Shown here one piece after another: positions 1 through 14,200 of a stretch of DNA of 64,000 bases. The position numbers and the translations under genes are program-made. Within the stretch, counting starts at the first letter, position 1. Each line of letters opens with the position of its first letter. Origin of the DNA: Balanoglossus misakiensis (taxonomy: Eukaryota; Hemichordata). The notes under the pieces are model-generated. The model was not told the DNA's origin. It did no database searches and saw only the letters and a list, made by a program, of their open reading frames with translations. The DNA is taken from assembly GCA_040954595.2 (NCBI GenBank), contig CM082576.2, forward strand, positions 8,866,001 to 8,930,000, written 5' to 3'.

Positions 1-241
1 AATTTACACGTGTATAAATTAACCTGTCTATAAAGACCACCTGTCTATAAAGGCCAGTTTGGTAAAGTCCCTTGACTGGCCACTATAGACAGGTTTGACT
101 GTACAAGGAAATCGCTTTTCGAAACACAACCTGATAGGTACAGTCAAACCTGTCTATAGTGGCCAGTCAAGGGACTTTACCAAACTGGCCTTTATAGACA
201 GGTGGTCTTTATAGACAGGTTAATTTATACACGTGTAAATT
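1..241. repeat. Perfect 103-bp inverted repeat (MITE-like palindrome)
   Basis: Bases 1-103 and 139-241 are exact reverse complements, separated by a 35-bp spacer at 104-138. Each arm contains two copies of the 10-mer CCTGTCTATA, and the inner ends read TTTGACTGTA / TACAGTCAAA. The left arm starts at the first base of the window, so the element may extend further left. It has no coding capacity. The perfect arms suggest a young non-autonomous DNA-transposon-like element or a recent inverted duplication. The family was not identified. Confidence 0.9.
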
Positions 242-257
242 GCACAGGGACTGTAAC

Positions 258-323
258 TAAGTGGTCACTATATAGAGGTGGTCACTATATAGAGGTGGTC
301 ACTAACACAGGTTTGACTGTATA
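258..323. repeat. Short tandem units related to the adjacent palindrome
   Basis: Three near-identical units beginning GTGGTCACTA (two followed by TATAGAG) are followed by AACACAGGTTTGACTGTA. The terminal TTTGACTGTA is the same motif found at the inner end of the neighbouring inverted repeat, so this is probably part of the same repeat family. Confidence 0.7.
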
Positions 324-330
324 ATTAATC

Positions 331-3300
331 AAACCAGTTTTTCTAGTGTCTTCGATCAATTCATTATTCTGAATGCATCTGCAAAGATGAAAACAGATTG
401 GTATATAATTCTGCTCACGATATGATTTATATGTTTACTAGAAAAACGTAAAGTCTGCAATGCTTTACAGTAACAGTTGGATAAGACTATACACAATGTG
501 CCCAGGAAAAAAAGCGACTATCACTATGCTGTTCAATAATTCCATTCCGTATATGTAAATTCCACACACACAGGTGACTATATTATACACTCTTGTCACC
601 ACACTTTGCCTTGTAATCCACTCCTACAGACACACTCTGTCAACAGTGTCAATTTCCTGTGGCCACTGCAATAATAATGTTAGTAATAACTGAAATGGCA
701 CGTCAAGAAAGGGGCCATAGGACAGAGGGAGTTTTAATTAATACAGAGCTAGCTGCCGTCACTCTTGTATATTTCGAATACATTCACAGGCAAGATTTAA
801 ATCTTCAGGGCTTCTCTTTTCTTAAAGTAACCTACAAACATAAAGGGCCAATGCATTAAGAATTTCAGTAATCTGAAAAAGAAATTAGCGAATGGAGTCT
901 TTGAGGACTATACAGCCACTGATTACTCACTTTTTGCTCCATTTGCTCAGGAACTGCTCATATATTGGATTCATGGTCAATTACTACATTTTAAAGGCAT
1001 TGGGTAAACAAAATCTGGCACAAAAATTCTAGCACTACTTTTATATATTTCTGAGGCAAACATAATTAGTAAACCCATGCTTTGGTCATGGTAATGGTAG
1101 TCATTATAAAAGTCAATTTTCATCAGTTTATGCAAGAAATTATTCTCTAGACACTATACACTGCACCGGCAGCATGTATGATTTAGCAAGTAATAGCATT
1201 ACCATGATGATTAGTGCCAAATGAAAAGTGAAACCCTGTCTTGCAATAACTCAACTAAATATCAACTAATTTCCATTTTCTTGCAATATAGTTACATATT
1301 ATAATAATAGTAACTATGACCCAACAATCATAAAATCACTATTTTTTGCATCAAACCACTGAACACATGTGACATCCATAGAATATAAATGTAGGGGCTG
1401 ATACATCCCCAACATCATACATGTAATGATTAAATTTATCGCATTGGCTCACTGTTTCACTGAAATGATTAGTCATAACATTGTAATGCACCACTAAAGT
1501 TTTAAACCATTATTTCTTTCGTGATGGCATCTGATTAGGGAGTTCTGTATTGATCTCTTGATCAAAAAGTGAACATCCCTTTGTAAACACAAATCACAAA
1601 GCTCAGTAATGGCACGTATCTCTTGAAATAACTCACTGGCAAGTATATTTAGATGACAGCGAGAATCTGACAATGTTTCTTTGCTATTTCCTGTATGTGA
1701 TATTGATCACAAACAGATCACAATGCAATAAATTATAGTAATGTCAACTGTGCTTGTTTTTTTGTCTCATTATAATTTTTGAACATTTAAATTGTTACTG
1801 AAAATTTCTTCTTTATCACAATCTAATGTTTAATATTTCCCAAAATATTACAAAAATGATGAACTCACTGTATCAAAATGAACGTTTTGGAAACACTATC
1901 CCTCAGACGTATTGTGAATATTAATTATAGCAGTGCCATTATGTGGGAAAAAATCAATGTTCGGTTAGACAGAGAAATATGTGAAATTTAGGCTATTTCA
2001 AAATCAATAAAGAAAATATCAAATTAACAGGCGGCATGTACAGTGTTTTGCCTGTTTTCTTAGCTACTGTCAAGAAGCATTTTTTTACATTATGGAATTT
2101 TACTCAAGTGACTACGAACATGCTTATTTATTCATGTATTGTTTCAGTCATTAATGAACAAGTTCATAAATTCTTTATTAACATCAAACAGTGACACCAT
2201 AAAATCTGGTTTCATTCTAACCTTTCACATTAATAGAATTGATAACCTTGCCTACAATATTTGTTGCCCTATCTTTTCTTGTAAATGTTTCATATTATCT
2301 TATTCACATTATTATTCTCTGCATCAAAAGATAACACAGAAACATTTATAATCATGAAATCATGAATACAGCCTAAATAATTATACATCATTGATGTAAC
2401 TGCAATACTGACTTGTGTTGAAAGTTGGAGAGAGAATAATACTCATCATATTCTGAAGAGTGTTGCCAAGGTCACATGTCTGACCTTAGGATATGTTCTT
2501 GCACTGTGACCCATGTTATCTACCCTTTGATTCATTGTGCGGTAGGATATTAGTAAGTTGTAATTTTTACAGTTACCAAACTTCAATATTGCAAAAAAAG
2601 GTATTATAAGAAAGTCAAATAAAGATGATCAAATTTCTCATACACTTGTTTTGGTTGGGTTTTTTTTACTATGAGGTTGATGATGACCCTACATCAAATT
2701 GTCATGTTTAATTGATTAACACTGGATATGAAATGACACTTATTTCTTATAATGTGTAGTTGTTCTTTTTATGAGCAACTAATTTATCTTCGAAAGAGTC
2801 ACTCCAAGCCTGAGACATTTCTCCACTGGTAACCTCCCCCACCCCACCCCCCACCTCAGTGATACTGCTCTCCCCTCAAAGTGTCACTGTTAAGGGAACA
2901 TAAATAACCCGATGGTTCGGTCGCATTTCAGCTAGCATTCTATTATTTTACGTCTATGATTACGGTTCTGGTGTAAAAGACTATTTTGGAAGACAGTGTT
3001 ATTCATTGGGGAGTTAAGGTTTCATTCGTTTTTCATTCCGCATTTTGCATTGACTGAAAGGATAACCATGCAAGTTGTGATTGACGTTTAATCACCGCAG
3101 TTTTAATGGCCCATTTTACGAAAAATGGGATGCCAACGTATCACGTAGACTGGAATATTATCAAGTTTGTCAAATATGGAACACAATACAAAGTTTACGC
3201 TCGTAAAAACATGAAATGTAGGGTGTATACTGTACACTGCAGTGAGTGTACACACTGAGACGGCTGAGAAAAAAAAATCAAAACTACATCAACACGTCTT

Positions 3301-3490
3301 ACTGTGACAGCAGGGCCGACGCCTACACATTATCAGATAAAAACATGTTAAAATGTGCAGAAGGCCATGAAATTTGATTAAGATTTTGTTAAATACCTTA
3401 TGTGTTTCTGTTACTGTCTGTAAAGTCGAAATGTTCACCAAATTTACGGATCCCGGAACAGCTTCGCCGAGCGAAAATCCAAAATGGCTT
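331..3490. other. Intergenic, AT-rich, no gene seen
   Basis: About 3.1 kb upstream of ZNF106. Only short open frames (under 70 codons) without splice or family support occur. No RNA gene was recognised. A C-rich run lies near 2838-2852. I see nothing else. Confidence 0.6.
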
Positions 3491-3495
3491 CAGAA

Positions 3496-3620
3496 TGACG
3501 TCACGGGGAAACTCCTACCTGTCGATATCAGTGTCAGCTACAAGGTGTACGATTGGTCTAGAATAGCTATCGCGTTGCTTTCAAACACTCTAGTCCAATC
3601 AGACAATGTCTTAGTCCAAT
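3496..3620 (+). promoter_or_regulatory. CRE palindrome and CCAAT-box cluster upstream of ZNF106
   Basis: A perfect cAMP-response element TGACGTCA is at 3496-3503. An inverted CCAAT (ATTGG) is at 3552-3556, and two direct CCAAT boxes, both in the context TAGTCCAAT, are at 3595-3599 and 3616-3620. The cluster is 200-330 bp upstream of the presumed first exon of ZNF106. CRE and NF-Y sites are common in broadly active animal promoters. Function is inferred from motif match only. Confidence 0.4.
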
Positions 3621-3823
3621 GTTGTGTATCATAATATCGACTCCAGATTTCTTCTAGTAAGTTAAATTTCGAAAAAAAATCTGAATCAAAAGTGTCCATA
3701 TAGATAAATGCTAAAACAATTAATGCTCGAAATATTTTAAATGACTAGTGATGATATTTTTTATATTTTTGCAAAAGAGATCTTCCAAGCAAAGACCAGA
3801 ATTCCAAGCGTGACCGTGTTTCC

Positions 3824-3943
3824 CCAACATGGCGGATTTCATTGATTCAAGAAGTTGTCGACCGCTACTGAGGTGAAGTCGTTGTTGTTCGCACATCTAC
3901 CTGTGATTGAACGTGGGTATTGCACGTCTTCGTCTTATGCAAG
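3824..3943 (+). promoter_or_regulatory. Presumed transcription start and 5' UTR exon of ZNF106, with YY1-like ATGGCGG
   Basis: CAACATGGCGGATTTC at about 3826 resembles the YY1 initiator motif found at the start of many animal genes. The ATG inside it (3829) opens only 15 codons before a stop. A usable donor, CAAG|GTTAGT, follows at 3943. I read this as a non-coding first exon spliced to the coding exon at 5202, because that exon has an in-frame stop (5206-5208) before its ATG. The exact 5' end is not visible. Confidence 0.45.
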
Positions 3944-5229
3944 GTTAGTGGCACAGATTTCCGAAATATGTTGAGCGCAACCACGCTCGACAATGATACT
4001 TTGCGACAATTTGCTACTGTGCAACTTGTTGGAATGTTTATAGATCATAATCAACGATTCTAATGTTTACATGTTCTTTGGAGGCAGGGGCTATGTAATT
4101 AAGCAGTCAAGATCCGAACGTACGCTCTGGGTCTGAATTATAAAAAAGTGTTACATTTTGGGAGCTGTGGTCGATTTTAAAGTGCGTGGCTCGATCGCCG
4201 CATAATTCTGCAAGTGTTACATTACTCGTGTACATACGGTGTGTACAGTACATGTGTACACAAGTCGTTACACGGTGTACAAATGTATTTCTTGTCACCA
4301 TTTAGCAAGACGACATACGGGGGCATTATTGATTGGAAAATGTGTTTTCAACTCCGTCTAGTAGTCACATTGACCTTAAATTACGATTCCGCCAGGTCAC
4401 GATTTCTTTTCAGTAAATTTCTAATGGCCATAAAATTGACAGTTAAAAGTCTGGTTTTAGTGTAAATGGGGAATGAACGTGCTGAGACATGCTAAGGTCA
4501 TCCAGGCTGCACAAACCCCCACCGTTGTGTTTTTATGGGTTCGGTAAGATTAATTAAAAATAACTATTTTTAACTTTTTTATAATGTTGAAATCATATAC
4601 CATTTGTTATGCACAGCTTACATGTATTTAGACCTGAGAAAAGTTAGACAGCATTATTACAACATATGTTTTATTGGGTTAAAACTTACAAAAAAATCCC
4701 CGGGGCAGTCTGAACAATAGTTTAAATAACTTTATTTTTTATGACAGTAATCATGAAAATTAAGAACATTGCTTTTCCTACTGATAAATCGGTATTTTAC
4801 TGTATAAAGTATTCAAGATTTTTTAACTGCTGTAACTGTCATTGACATTGTGGACCTGATTTTTGAATTTTGGCGCATTGGCAAAAGGCCAAAATTGTAA
4901 TCTTTTGTGTTTGTTGTACGCTTATTCACGTCAGTTCATCCATTCAAAGTGTCCACACACTCTTCAGTCACTGCAACGAATAAAATACTTCACTGTGCTG
5001 ATAACCTGAAAGTTATCAGTTTTGTGGTTTAATATATGCTGTCTCGTGCAGGTAAACACGCTTTTTTTTGCTTTTTGAACATTGTTTGGAATGAGGCCAA
5101 GGTGTGCCTTTACTGGTTCTTATAGAAAGAGAGATCAGCAGCCAAACTGATGGTGTGTTTTCCATTGCCACTAAATCGTCATTTTTGTAACCTATTTACA
5201 GAATTTAATCGGCCAAAGCAGATGAAACC

Positions 5230-8200
5230 ATGAGTGAAAAGGCATCCAGCGACAGAGGCAAGGAAGTGGGTACAGCAAACGAGGCAAAACATGGCGAATT
5301 CTTTTGTGAACAGTGTAATCTTGACTATTTTACAAGAGCGCAGTTTGAAGAGCATGACTGGTCACTGCTCCACCACCAGAAACTGGAAAGGCAACATGCC
5401 AACAGGTAGATCTCTTTTTATGTGGTGTTCTTCATTTTCTCTGATAGGGTGATATCAGTGTTTGCCGTTGCATACCATGCAATCAATTTTTAAGGGCTAA
5501 TTTGTCATGCCTGCTTGAACTGTGTGGAAAATAAAAGAAAAACGTGAACATTTTTATAGCTGCAAATTTTGAAAATCGTTGACTGTTGAATAGTATTAAA
5601 AAAGATAAATTATAATAGCACATTGTCATGCAGCGTTCTGTCCAGGAATTTCTGATACAGTATAAACAAATTTGCATAACAATAAAATCAATTGTTATGA
5701 TAACAAGTTTCTGTTGTTTTCTCCAAAGGGTACCCATCTACACTATTTAATTGTTCTGGGGAGGTCACTTCCATTTCATTATGGCCAATATAGCATAATA
5801 AAGAAATCAATTGACCAAAGTTTACCAAATGCTGTATCTGTAAGTTGCAAATTCTTTCTTCATATCATGGTAACAAAGCTTTTCTTCTTTTTTCAGGGAT
5901 TTTGTACATATTTGCAGTTTGTGCCACTTTAGTTGTACAGGATTGTCGGCCTACAGCAAGCACCTTATTTCAGATCAACATAGACAAACCCTTGACCAAC
6001 GAAGGAAACAGAACTGGTCAGAGAGACACACTGAACCATCAGATTTTGGTATCCAGAAGTAAGTATTTCAACTGTGTGTAATTCAAAGAGTCATTTGCTG
6101 TTCCTGCACTTTACTCTTTTGCTTTAATTATACACATCCATTCTTTCATTATCACTTTCAGAGGGGGACCAGTGACAAGCCAAAGCCAAAATGCCCAACA
6201 ATATGACCCTGGTCTTCAAACAAACTGGAGTTATGACAATTATGGGAACAAACAACGGAGTTTTACAGATCACGATCTTCACAATTCATCGCTCTACCAT
6301 TCATTCACATGCAGTGATGTAAACCGTCCCACACATGGTGATGTGTTCAATACATCTTACACGAACCAGCAGCCACAGTACAACTACAGCTTTTCCAGGC
6401 CTCAATCTGCACCCGGATTCCATCAGGGAGAGTTCTACCGGCAAGACAGACCCTTCTCACCGCAAGGGTCCTCCAGAAATAATCCCGATTTCAAAAGGAG
6501 AAATCCCGGCCCGTATCAGAAATACTCATCAAACACACGAAATTATCCGAGGAATGCTCCGCCTCAAAGTAGGGAGGAGCCCTCCAGGTCAAGTTCACCT
6601 GTATTTGGTAGAATACAGTGTCAATCTGACCGAAGAGCTGATGGGAATCTAGGGAATCACAAGAGATCATCGTCGGTGAGTTCGTTTAAGAGTAGTGCAA
6701 GGGAAACAGGGTCATTGCCACAAGACAGACCCAGAGAACTGATGTCGTCAGTGGGGAAAAGTGACCTTCACAGAAAAAGTTCCTCGTTAGGGGCGGTGTC
6801 CGTCAAAGGACTCGGTTCGTCAAAGTCAAGTAACGCTAAACCCAGCTCCTACAAGTCGAAGGCATTGAAAGACAAAGTGGAAACAGGTCAACAGATGTCA
6901 GGCAGCAGAACTGTTTCAAAGACTGATTCCGCGACTGCACCGAGTCGATCAGGGAATGAAAGGGGAGCCTCAGCCAAGGGAGACAACAGCGAAGTCCGGA
7001 AATCCAGGTTGGACAGCAGCAGCGCCGTTCAGCGAATGCACGACGCGAAGGCTAAAAAGGAGGAGCTGAGAAAGAACCAAGCGAACATCACCGAGCTGAA
7101 GCAGAGAATAGCCAGGGGCAACGCCGCGCGGAGCCAAAAACATTTGGAGGAGATGGACAGAAGTTTGAAAACTGTGTACAGCAGAGAGCTGGGCAAAGTG
7201 CAGAGGCCCGAAAGGCAGGAGTCGCCCGAACTCCGTGCGCAGTCTCTGCCTGCACAGATAAGAGTGGATTATTCGAGAAATTCAAGCGTCCTGCTTGACA
7301 GCGAATTTGATTCCCCGAGTGCTCACTCTTCAAGGCGTGCAGAGTTTGAGAGGAAATATGGTGATTTGGACACGCCAGTCGACAGCCCTGTCCTGATGCC
7401 TGGAAAGTCCCGCCTGGGAGCTCAGTGTGAAACTACAGAAGTGCATCACGATAGAATTGACTGGAGCGGGGTTCGGCATGGTCTTGAGTATGATTATCCA
7501 CGTTCAATGGACCGGGTCGCCGCGGATTTTGATGGGCTACAGCAGAACATCCGCAGTGAACTACGTGAAAGTGGCACCCGCATTTCGCAATCAGAGACAG
7601 GCGCTCAAAACCATAAACCTACAAGTTCAGCTCCAAAAAGCAAGAGGTATGTTAGAGCCGATTCATGTCCGCAGGGCTCAATCGCGGATAAAAATCACCG
7701 ATCAGAAGTTAGCGACAAAAGCACAGAGGCATCAAATGCAACATCGCAACAGTATCAAAGATCAAAGAGCAGCGAACTCCCATCTAGCGACAGCGGCAGA
7801 GAGGACCACCACTCAGAAGGCAACGATCTCGACCAACTCAGCTTGCCCCCGAGTCTGCAAAAGGACCTGTCGAAACACATAGCAGCCACGAACATCGCCC
7901 GGAGCGAGGGCATCGCGCAGCCCAACCTGGGCCAGGCCCGCAGTCGCCTGCATATCGGACAGAGGCCGCAGGGTGGCGAGTCGCACGACGTCGGACTGAA
8001 GCAAAGACTTCTGCAGCTGATGAGCTCGCCGCATTCGAAACACAGGCAGGAGAAGCAGTTTGAGAGACTCAAGCAGCACGTGCAGGCCAAGAAACCGGCT
8101 TCCAGACTGCCAAGGTTCGGTCTACAGCTGTTGCCGTCACACATGACACTGCCCTTGTTGATGGCAGATGCATCATTCAGCCAGGATGAAGCGGATCATA

Positions 8201-11200
8201 GCCAGGGTGAAGGCATGCACATGTCGGATCTCGACTGCAGATCCCCAAGTCCAAGTAGTGTCGTTGGAACCAAGAGATCACATTCAGACATGGTAAAAGT
8301 ATCCTCAGAGATGTCATTGAATCAAGAATGTGTTATTTTGTGAACTTTCTAATCTGTGCCTTTGTTTTGGCAATGTCACCAAACTGAATACTTTTATAAA
8401 TGTACTTGTACCGGTTCATGTAGTCAGCATTAGACATGTATATGATGAAATTTGATGATTCTCTTAGTTAGTCCAGATCTAGTACAGGTGTTTTGGTTTT
8501 CAGGGTGTTTATAATATCTCCTGGTAATTTAAAATATATCTGTTCGTCTTTTCCTCTCTCCTCAAGCAGGACACCAGGAACACAGAAAATGTCGTCCCCG
8601 AAAAGGAAAAAGAACCCAAGCGTCGAAAAGTGAAAAAGGAGCGGTTGAGTCCGTCGCTGGAGGAAGTGAGAGTGAGCTCTCCCAATGTGGACGTTGACAC
8701 CCTGTACCAGATATCACTGAAGGAAGAAGAGTTGCTGAACAGCATGGCCGCACTGAATGCGAGTGTGGCCAAAATGAAAGATTTCATTCAGAAAAAGATG
8801 GAAGAACTACAGAAGATTGAAGCTGTGAGAGACAAAGTAAGTGGCCTTGTTGTTAAGCACTAGTTTACCTATGACATAGTGGTTGTTATTTCCTTAATTA
8901 TGGACAAAGTCTTTGGGAATCATATTCCTCTACTATGCGTTTTTCTTCCGTTTATAACAGGCATCTGAAGAAATGGCTTCCCTGAGAAGGCGGAGAATGA
9001 GTATCTTGAAAGGTAACTGCAAAATTTATTGGAAATCTGCATCTGAGTTTTATTGCTTCTATAATGAGAACCGACTTGCAAAGAAGAGTGTCTATAAAGT
9101 CTGAATATACAATGTTTCCTGTATTTGACTGAGATAATGGACTGTGCTCTGGCATCATCAGAATTAGGCAATGTTGTCACACAAAAAGCGGAGAACAACA
9201 AATTTTGACATGTACATTTGTAACAATGTATGTGAATGAGTTTCCATCATCTCTGTCTAAGTTTTCCGATAACTCTATAAACTATACACACAGTAGGCAT
9301 TCAGTAGGGGTACAGCCTTTCCCCGAGAATTGCTACTTTGAAAGGCTTGGTTTCTTGCCTTGGGATTGTGATTTCAATATTGTGACTGTCAGTGCCCAAA
9401 TGTGTTTTTTATTGCACTAGGTGCTGTTTCACAAGGGAGGACGAGCACGAGTGTCCCTGGCACAGAGGTGCAGGAAGAGCAGACGCAAGTCGATACACAC
9501 GCCGCGGCTGCCATAGAATCTGAAAACGTGACTCCCCAAAGTAGCTGTCAGACAGAACAGAGCCAACAACAGGAGCCTGTGGTGGTCAAGACAGAGCCAG
9601 TTGGTGATGGCTACGAAGCTGCCAATGAGTCCCAACATACACCACCACAACAGCAACCACCAACACCACCCCTTGATGTGGAACATCCGTCCGCCATCAT
9701 TGAACAGTTGGTGAAGAATCCGCAACAGTTCCAATTCCAGGAAGTTTACTCCAGCCGCCAAGCTGCCGCGCGATCGACCGCTGAAGGATCCTCTAACAGG
9801 CAAACACTGGCAGCTCCTGTCGAACAGGCACACCCTGAAAGCCAGAAAAGCCAAAGGGGTGGTGGAACGAAGGAAAGCAGCAGGAAGAAAAACGCTGATA
9901 AACCCGTTAAGGCCAGTGACCGTAGAGACAAGACTCAAGAGGCAGTCGCAGCTGACAAGACCTCGCCGATGAGCGATGACGAAACTCCTCCACACCTGAG
10001 GAGTCTGGAGGCCCTGCAGAACTCCACGTCTCTGGACGTCAGCACCATCAGTGCCAGCTCCAGCACCCTCCGGCAGTTGGCCAGCAACTTCCTGGAGCTG
10101 AAGAACGCCTCCATGCTGCTTCTGCAAGAGGAGTCGGCGGCCAAGGAGAAGAAGAAGGCTGCTCAGTCAGCCCCGGCGGAGCCGAGCGGCGAGGGATTGA
10201 AAAAAGTGAAGACGGAAGAAGTGGGAGCGGACGCCGTGGAACACATGGAGTTGTGCACAACGGTGACATCCTCCCAGGAAGGAGGAGGGACCGGGAGTTC
10301 GGGCCAGAAAACAACACAAGAAGGCAAAGAGTATGTGGAAGGATTACATGCAAAAAGAGGTCAGTATGTACGCAGCGCAGCCTTTCAAGCGGTCATCGAG
10401 AGCATCATGCAAGACAGTGATGTAGAATTTCTGGGCGAGTACAGGGACAGTAATCCTCCGAGCTCCGGTTCGTCTGACCCCCAGGAGGAGGCATCCCCCG
10501 CATGGGTGACCCCACTCTCAAAGGACGTGAGGTCCGTTGTCAAAGACAGATACAAGAATCCATTCAGCAAGAAGCCCGTAAAGGAACACGGGGAGGTGGA
10601 CCGAGGCCTAGAGATGAACGAGCAGGACGATTCGGTCCACGTGAACGTCCGCGATTACCGCAGCTGCGGGAACTCTCAAGTGGCTGCGGTGACCGCGAAG
10701 AAGGGGGTCACAAGCAGCAGCGAAGTCGGCGCAAATCGCCAAGGTGACAATGCCGCCAAGTCCAGTGGCAAGTGCAAGAATAGTCAAGAAGGCAAGAAAG
10801 TCAAAAAGAAGAAGAAACCAAAGCCTCCAAGTGAAGAGCAGGAACACGACTCGGACACTGACGAGTCGCCGAGACTCCTCGTCAAACAGAAAGCAAAAAA
10901 GAAACCTAAGACCAAAGCAAAGTCAAAGGCATCGGGCGATAGGCGAAGCCGCGTTGCAACTGAGGACTCGATCATGACTCTGGCACCTCCCTTACCCCAG
11001 GCAAGAAGACGCCGTCAGCTGAAAATGGTCAATCCCGACGAGCTCATTCTGCCCCTGCACAGTTACGAAGACAGCGATCCCCAGCCGTCGACCTCGTACA
11101 AACTCTGCCGAATGCCGAGCGAGGAGGCGGTGGGGGAGGAGGGGGAGCAAGATACGTTGGACACAGAAGTTGCGGAAGTCCCCCCGATGGAGCTGTCAGA

Positions 11201-14200
11201 CCTACAAGTCAGCGAGATCTATCCCGAAATGCCGTCCAGCGTTTCAGGGGCAGGCGAGTCGGCCTCGTTCTCCGCCACGGGGGAGAAGGGGGAGGGGGAC
11301 TCTGTTGATGTCCTCGAAGTCCTGTCCTACGACGAGGAGCCGATGGCCACGGGGGACAGTCTGGAGAGTTTTATCAATTTTGCGGAAAGTCTGGAGAGGA
11401 TGAACAGTTCGAAAAGCTTGCCAATCAGTACTGACGTAGTGTCATCTACCAGTGAGGTGGACCTGACGAGGGGTGGTTCCCCGACTGAGGAAGAAACTAC
11501 TCGTGGGACTACAAATTACTCGCCGTCCAGATTCTCAGTGTAAGTACATGCTCCCAGTACCATGAGTTAGTACTACTCAGTTATCTTATGCCGTCCTTTG
11601 GGGGAGAGACCAGTTATATGCAATTTTTTCAAAGCTAACACAATAGTTGTTCCAACATGGTAATAATGTGGATACAAAAACTTGGATTGATGTGTATCAC
11701 AAAAAAAACGTAAAAGGTAAGATTTTAGTGGAAGAAGTGTAGGAATAGGTAGACTTGGTGGTTTACAAATTATGGAGTCTTCATGCTATCAAATCAACCA
11801 GCAAAAGAGGATCAAATATGTAGGTACATGTGGGTGTCAGGTACATATGAACCTGTAAAAATAACCCCCCCCCCCCCCTTCTCCCCCAATGTCTGATTGT
11901 CTTTACATTTCAACATTAGGAATACTTTTGAAGTATCCCCTGCAATCAGAGAAAAAATAAGACAGATGTGGTTGGGCCACTCCCAGAAATGCTTACCGTC
12001 CAGGAAAGACACAACGGACAAAAGCATCAGCGAGTCGACCGCCACTACTCCTCAAGGATTGTCTGCGGGAAGTGATGCGGTCCGCCCGCGCGTCCAGACC
12101 GCAGTCGTATCTCACCAATTCCGGCCGGGCAAGTCTCCCGCTGAAATCGCCAAGTGGAAACGCCCGAAGAAAAGTGCGAACAGCGAAAGCCGCAAAAAGA
12201 AAAAGAAAGTCAAAGCACAGGTCAATTTAGGTCTCTTCAAAAGTTTCCACCAGGACACCATCACAGACTTGGAAGTATTGAGTCACCATGTGTTTTCGTC
12301 GTCAGCTGACAGAACCATCAGAAAATGGAATATAGTGGTAAGGGACATTTATCACTTCACATTAAAAAGAATTAAATGATTACAGTACATTCTAAGACTG
12401 GAATAATTGATGTTATTTCAAATCGTAGACTTTCTGTTTGTCACGTAACAGAATTACTCTTGCCAAGTTAATCATTATGCAAATTTTCCCACCAAAGGGG
12501 AAGTTCTACAACAGATATTGATGCTTGCACGCATCAGTTTGAATAATGATTTCTTATACTTCTAGACAGGAGAGTGTGCCACGAGATATAAACACCACAG
12601 TAAGAATGGAGCAGATGGAATATTGTATAGCAACAGCATCGGGCTTGTGTCTTTTACCAGAGGTGATCACACCTTACAAGTCTTTGTAAGTGGAAAGTGT
12701 TACTTGTCTAGTAGCCTATTGCGACTGTAATCAGTCAAGTCTCCTGGGATCTCGCAGAAAATCACCTATTATAGGCTATTTCTCTTTAATTTTGGGAAAA
12801 CAGAAATTGCTTGTTGTAACAACTACATTGTTTACTTGAGCACTGCAAATCAGGCAACTGTATCGTTCAGAAATTGTTGTGAAGGAGACACCAGACATGA
12901 CTTTTAATTTGATATGGTGCTTTGTGTGTGTTTACTTCCTCTGTACAAAGATGTAGATTGTATTGCAGTCACACTACTTCTAGGCCTGGGGGACTTGTCC
13001 ACTCATCTTTCCGACATTTTAATGCAGGTGTTGGTTTTTGTGGTACACATTGATTTACAGGGAAAAACCGGCATGGAGAAAGTGAAGGTTCCGAACAAAG
13101 TCAGTTGCATGTGTTATCACTATGGACTGTTTATTGGATCCACCAGTGGTATTGTTTACTACTATGAGGTAAAAACCTGTCATTTGAATGATTCGTCGTT
13201 TCCTATGGTAACGTTGGACCTCTAAAGAGAGGAACTGGGGGTGAAAGGGTTAACATTTGATGCTTCTTTGCGCAAGAGCATCCCTGACTTTGTTTTCTGC
13301 TGCCACAGCATTACATTGTAACAATAGAACCTCTCATGGCACAAGTTCATAGCCTTGCTGAGAGTCTAAAGTCATTCAGGGACTAACTATGCAGAAAGAT
13401 CCTGCTTGCTCTTATCAAACTCAGTATTATTCCCTGCACATTATTCATACTGTGCGTAAAATTCTGATATGTGTTTCAATGTTTTTTTGCTTCGACAGAC
13501 CAGTGAGTTTAAGCAGAGTTTCAACGTGTGCAGTCCGCACGCAGTGACGAGCATAATCACGGCAAATATGAACCGCACAGGAAACTACCTCTTGGTAGGC
13601 TCTGGCAATTCGGACATCACAGTGCACAACATAGAAAATCTGGTCAAGCTCTTCACTTTAGGTGGACACACCAATGCCGTAGTCTGCATGAAGGTAAATT
13701 TTCTAGATTTTGCTTCTGAAGGTTGTTTGCAGTGACGTTAAAATGGACAGTAGCTGTAAATTATAGACAGTTTTCCATCAGAACCCATCTGTGTGTTTGA
13801 TTGTCTGAGCAAAGAAAACCTTTCCCAGTTTTTGCTTTTTCTTTTTTTTTTGCTTCATTTTTTTTCTGTCCACTTTACAAAAATGTTTTCATACATCAGA
13901 GCTGAAAGTTGAGGGTTCTCCCCATCCATCGCCACCCCCCCCCCCCCCCAAATACTGATGGCTTTGCTTCTCGCTTCTTTATCACAACAGGTGATGAACT
14001 ATGTGGTGTATAGTGGATCTGCCGATACCTTTGTATTGGCACACAATATACGTGTAAGTTTACCACAGACACAGTAGTGCCTCTTGCTTCACTAATCTGG
14101 AGAAGCCCCCCTTGGGTCAAGGGTCATACTTCACATCACTAAGAGCTGGGTCATTACTGTGCCTGCAGTAAATCTTCCAACCCAGCCTCAACATTGTGCA

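Noticed and set aside
258-323. Regularly repeated units that could suggest a CRISPR array
   Set aside because: Units are directly tandem with no unique spacers, and the genome is clearly animal.
3829-3876. ATGGCGG as start codon of ZNF106
   Set aside because: The frame closes after 15 codons, and the next exon has an in-frame stop before its own good ATG at 5230. It is better read as a YY1-type initiator in the 5' UTR.
9429-10127. 232-codon minus-strand frame
   Set aside because: It lies wholly under the large ZNF106 exon, which has family support on the plus strand. A shadow frame.
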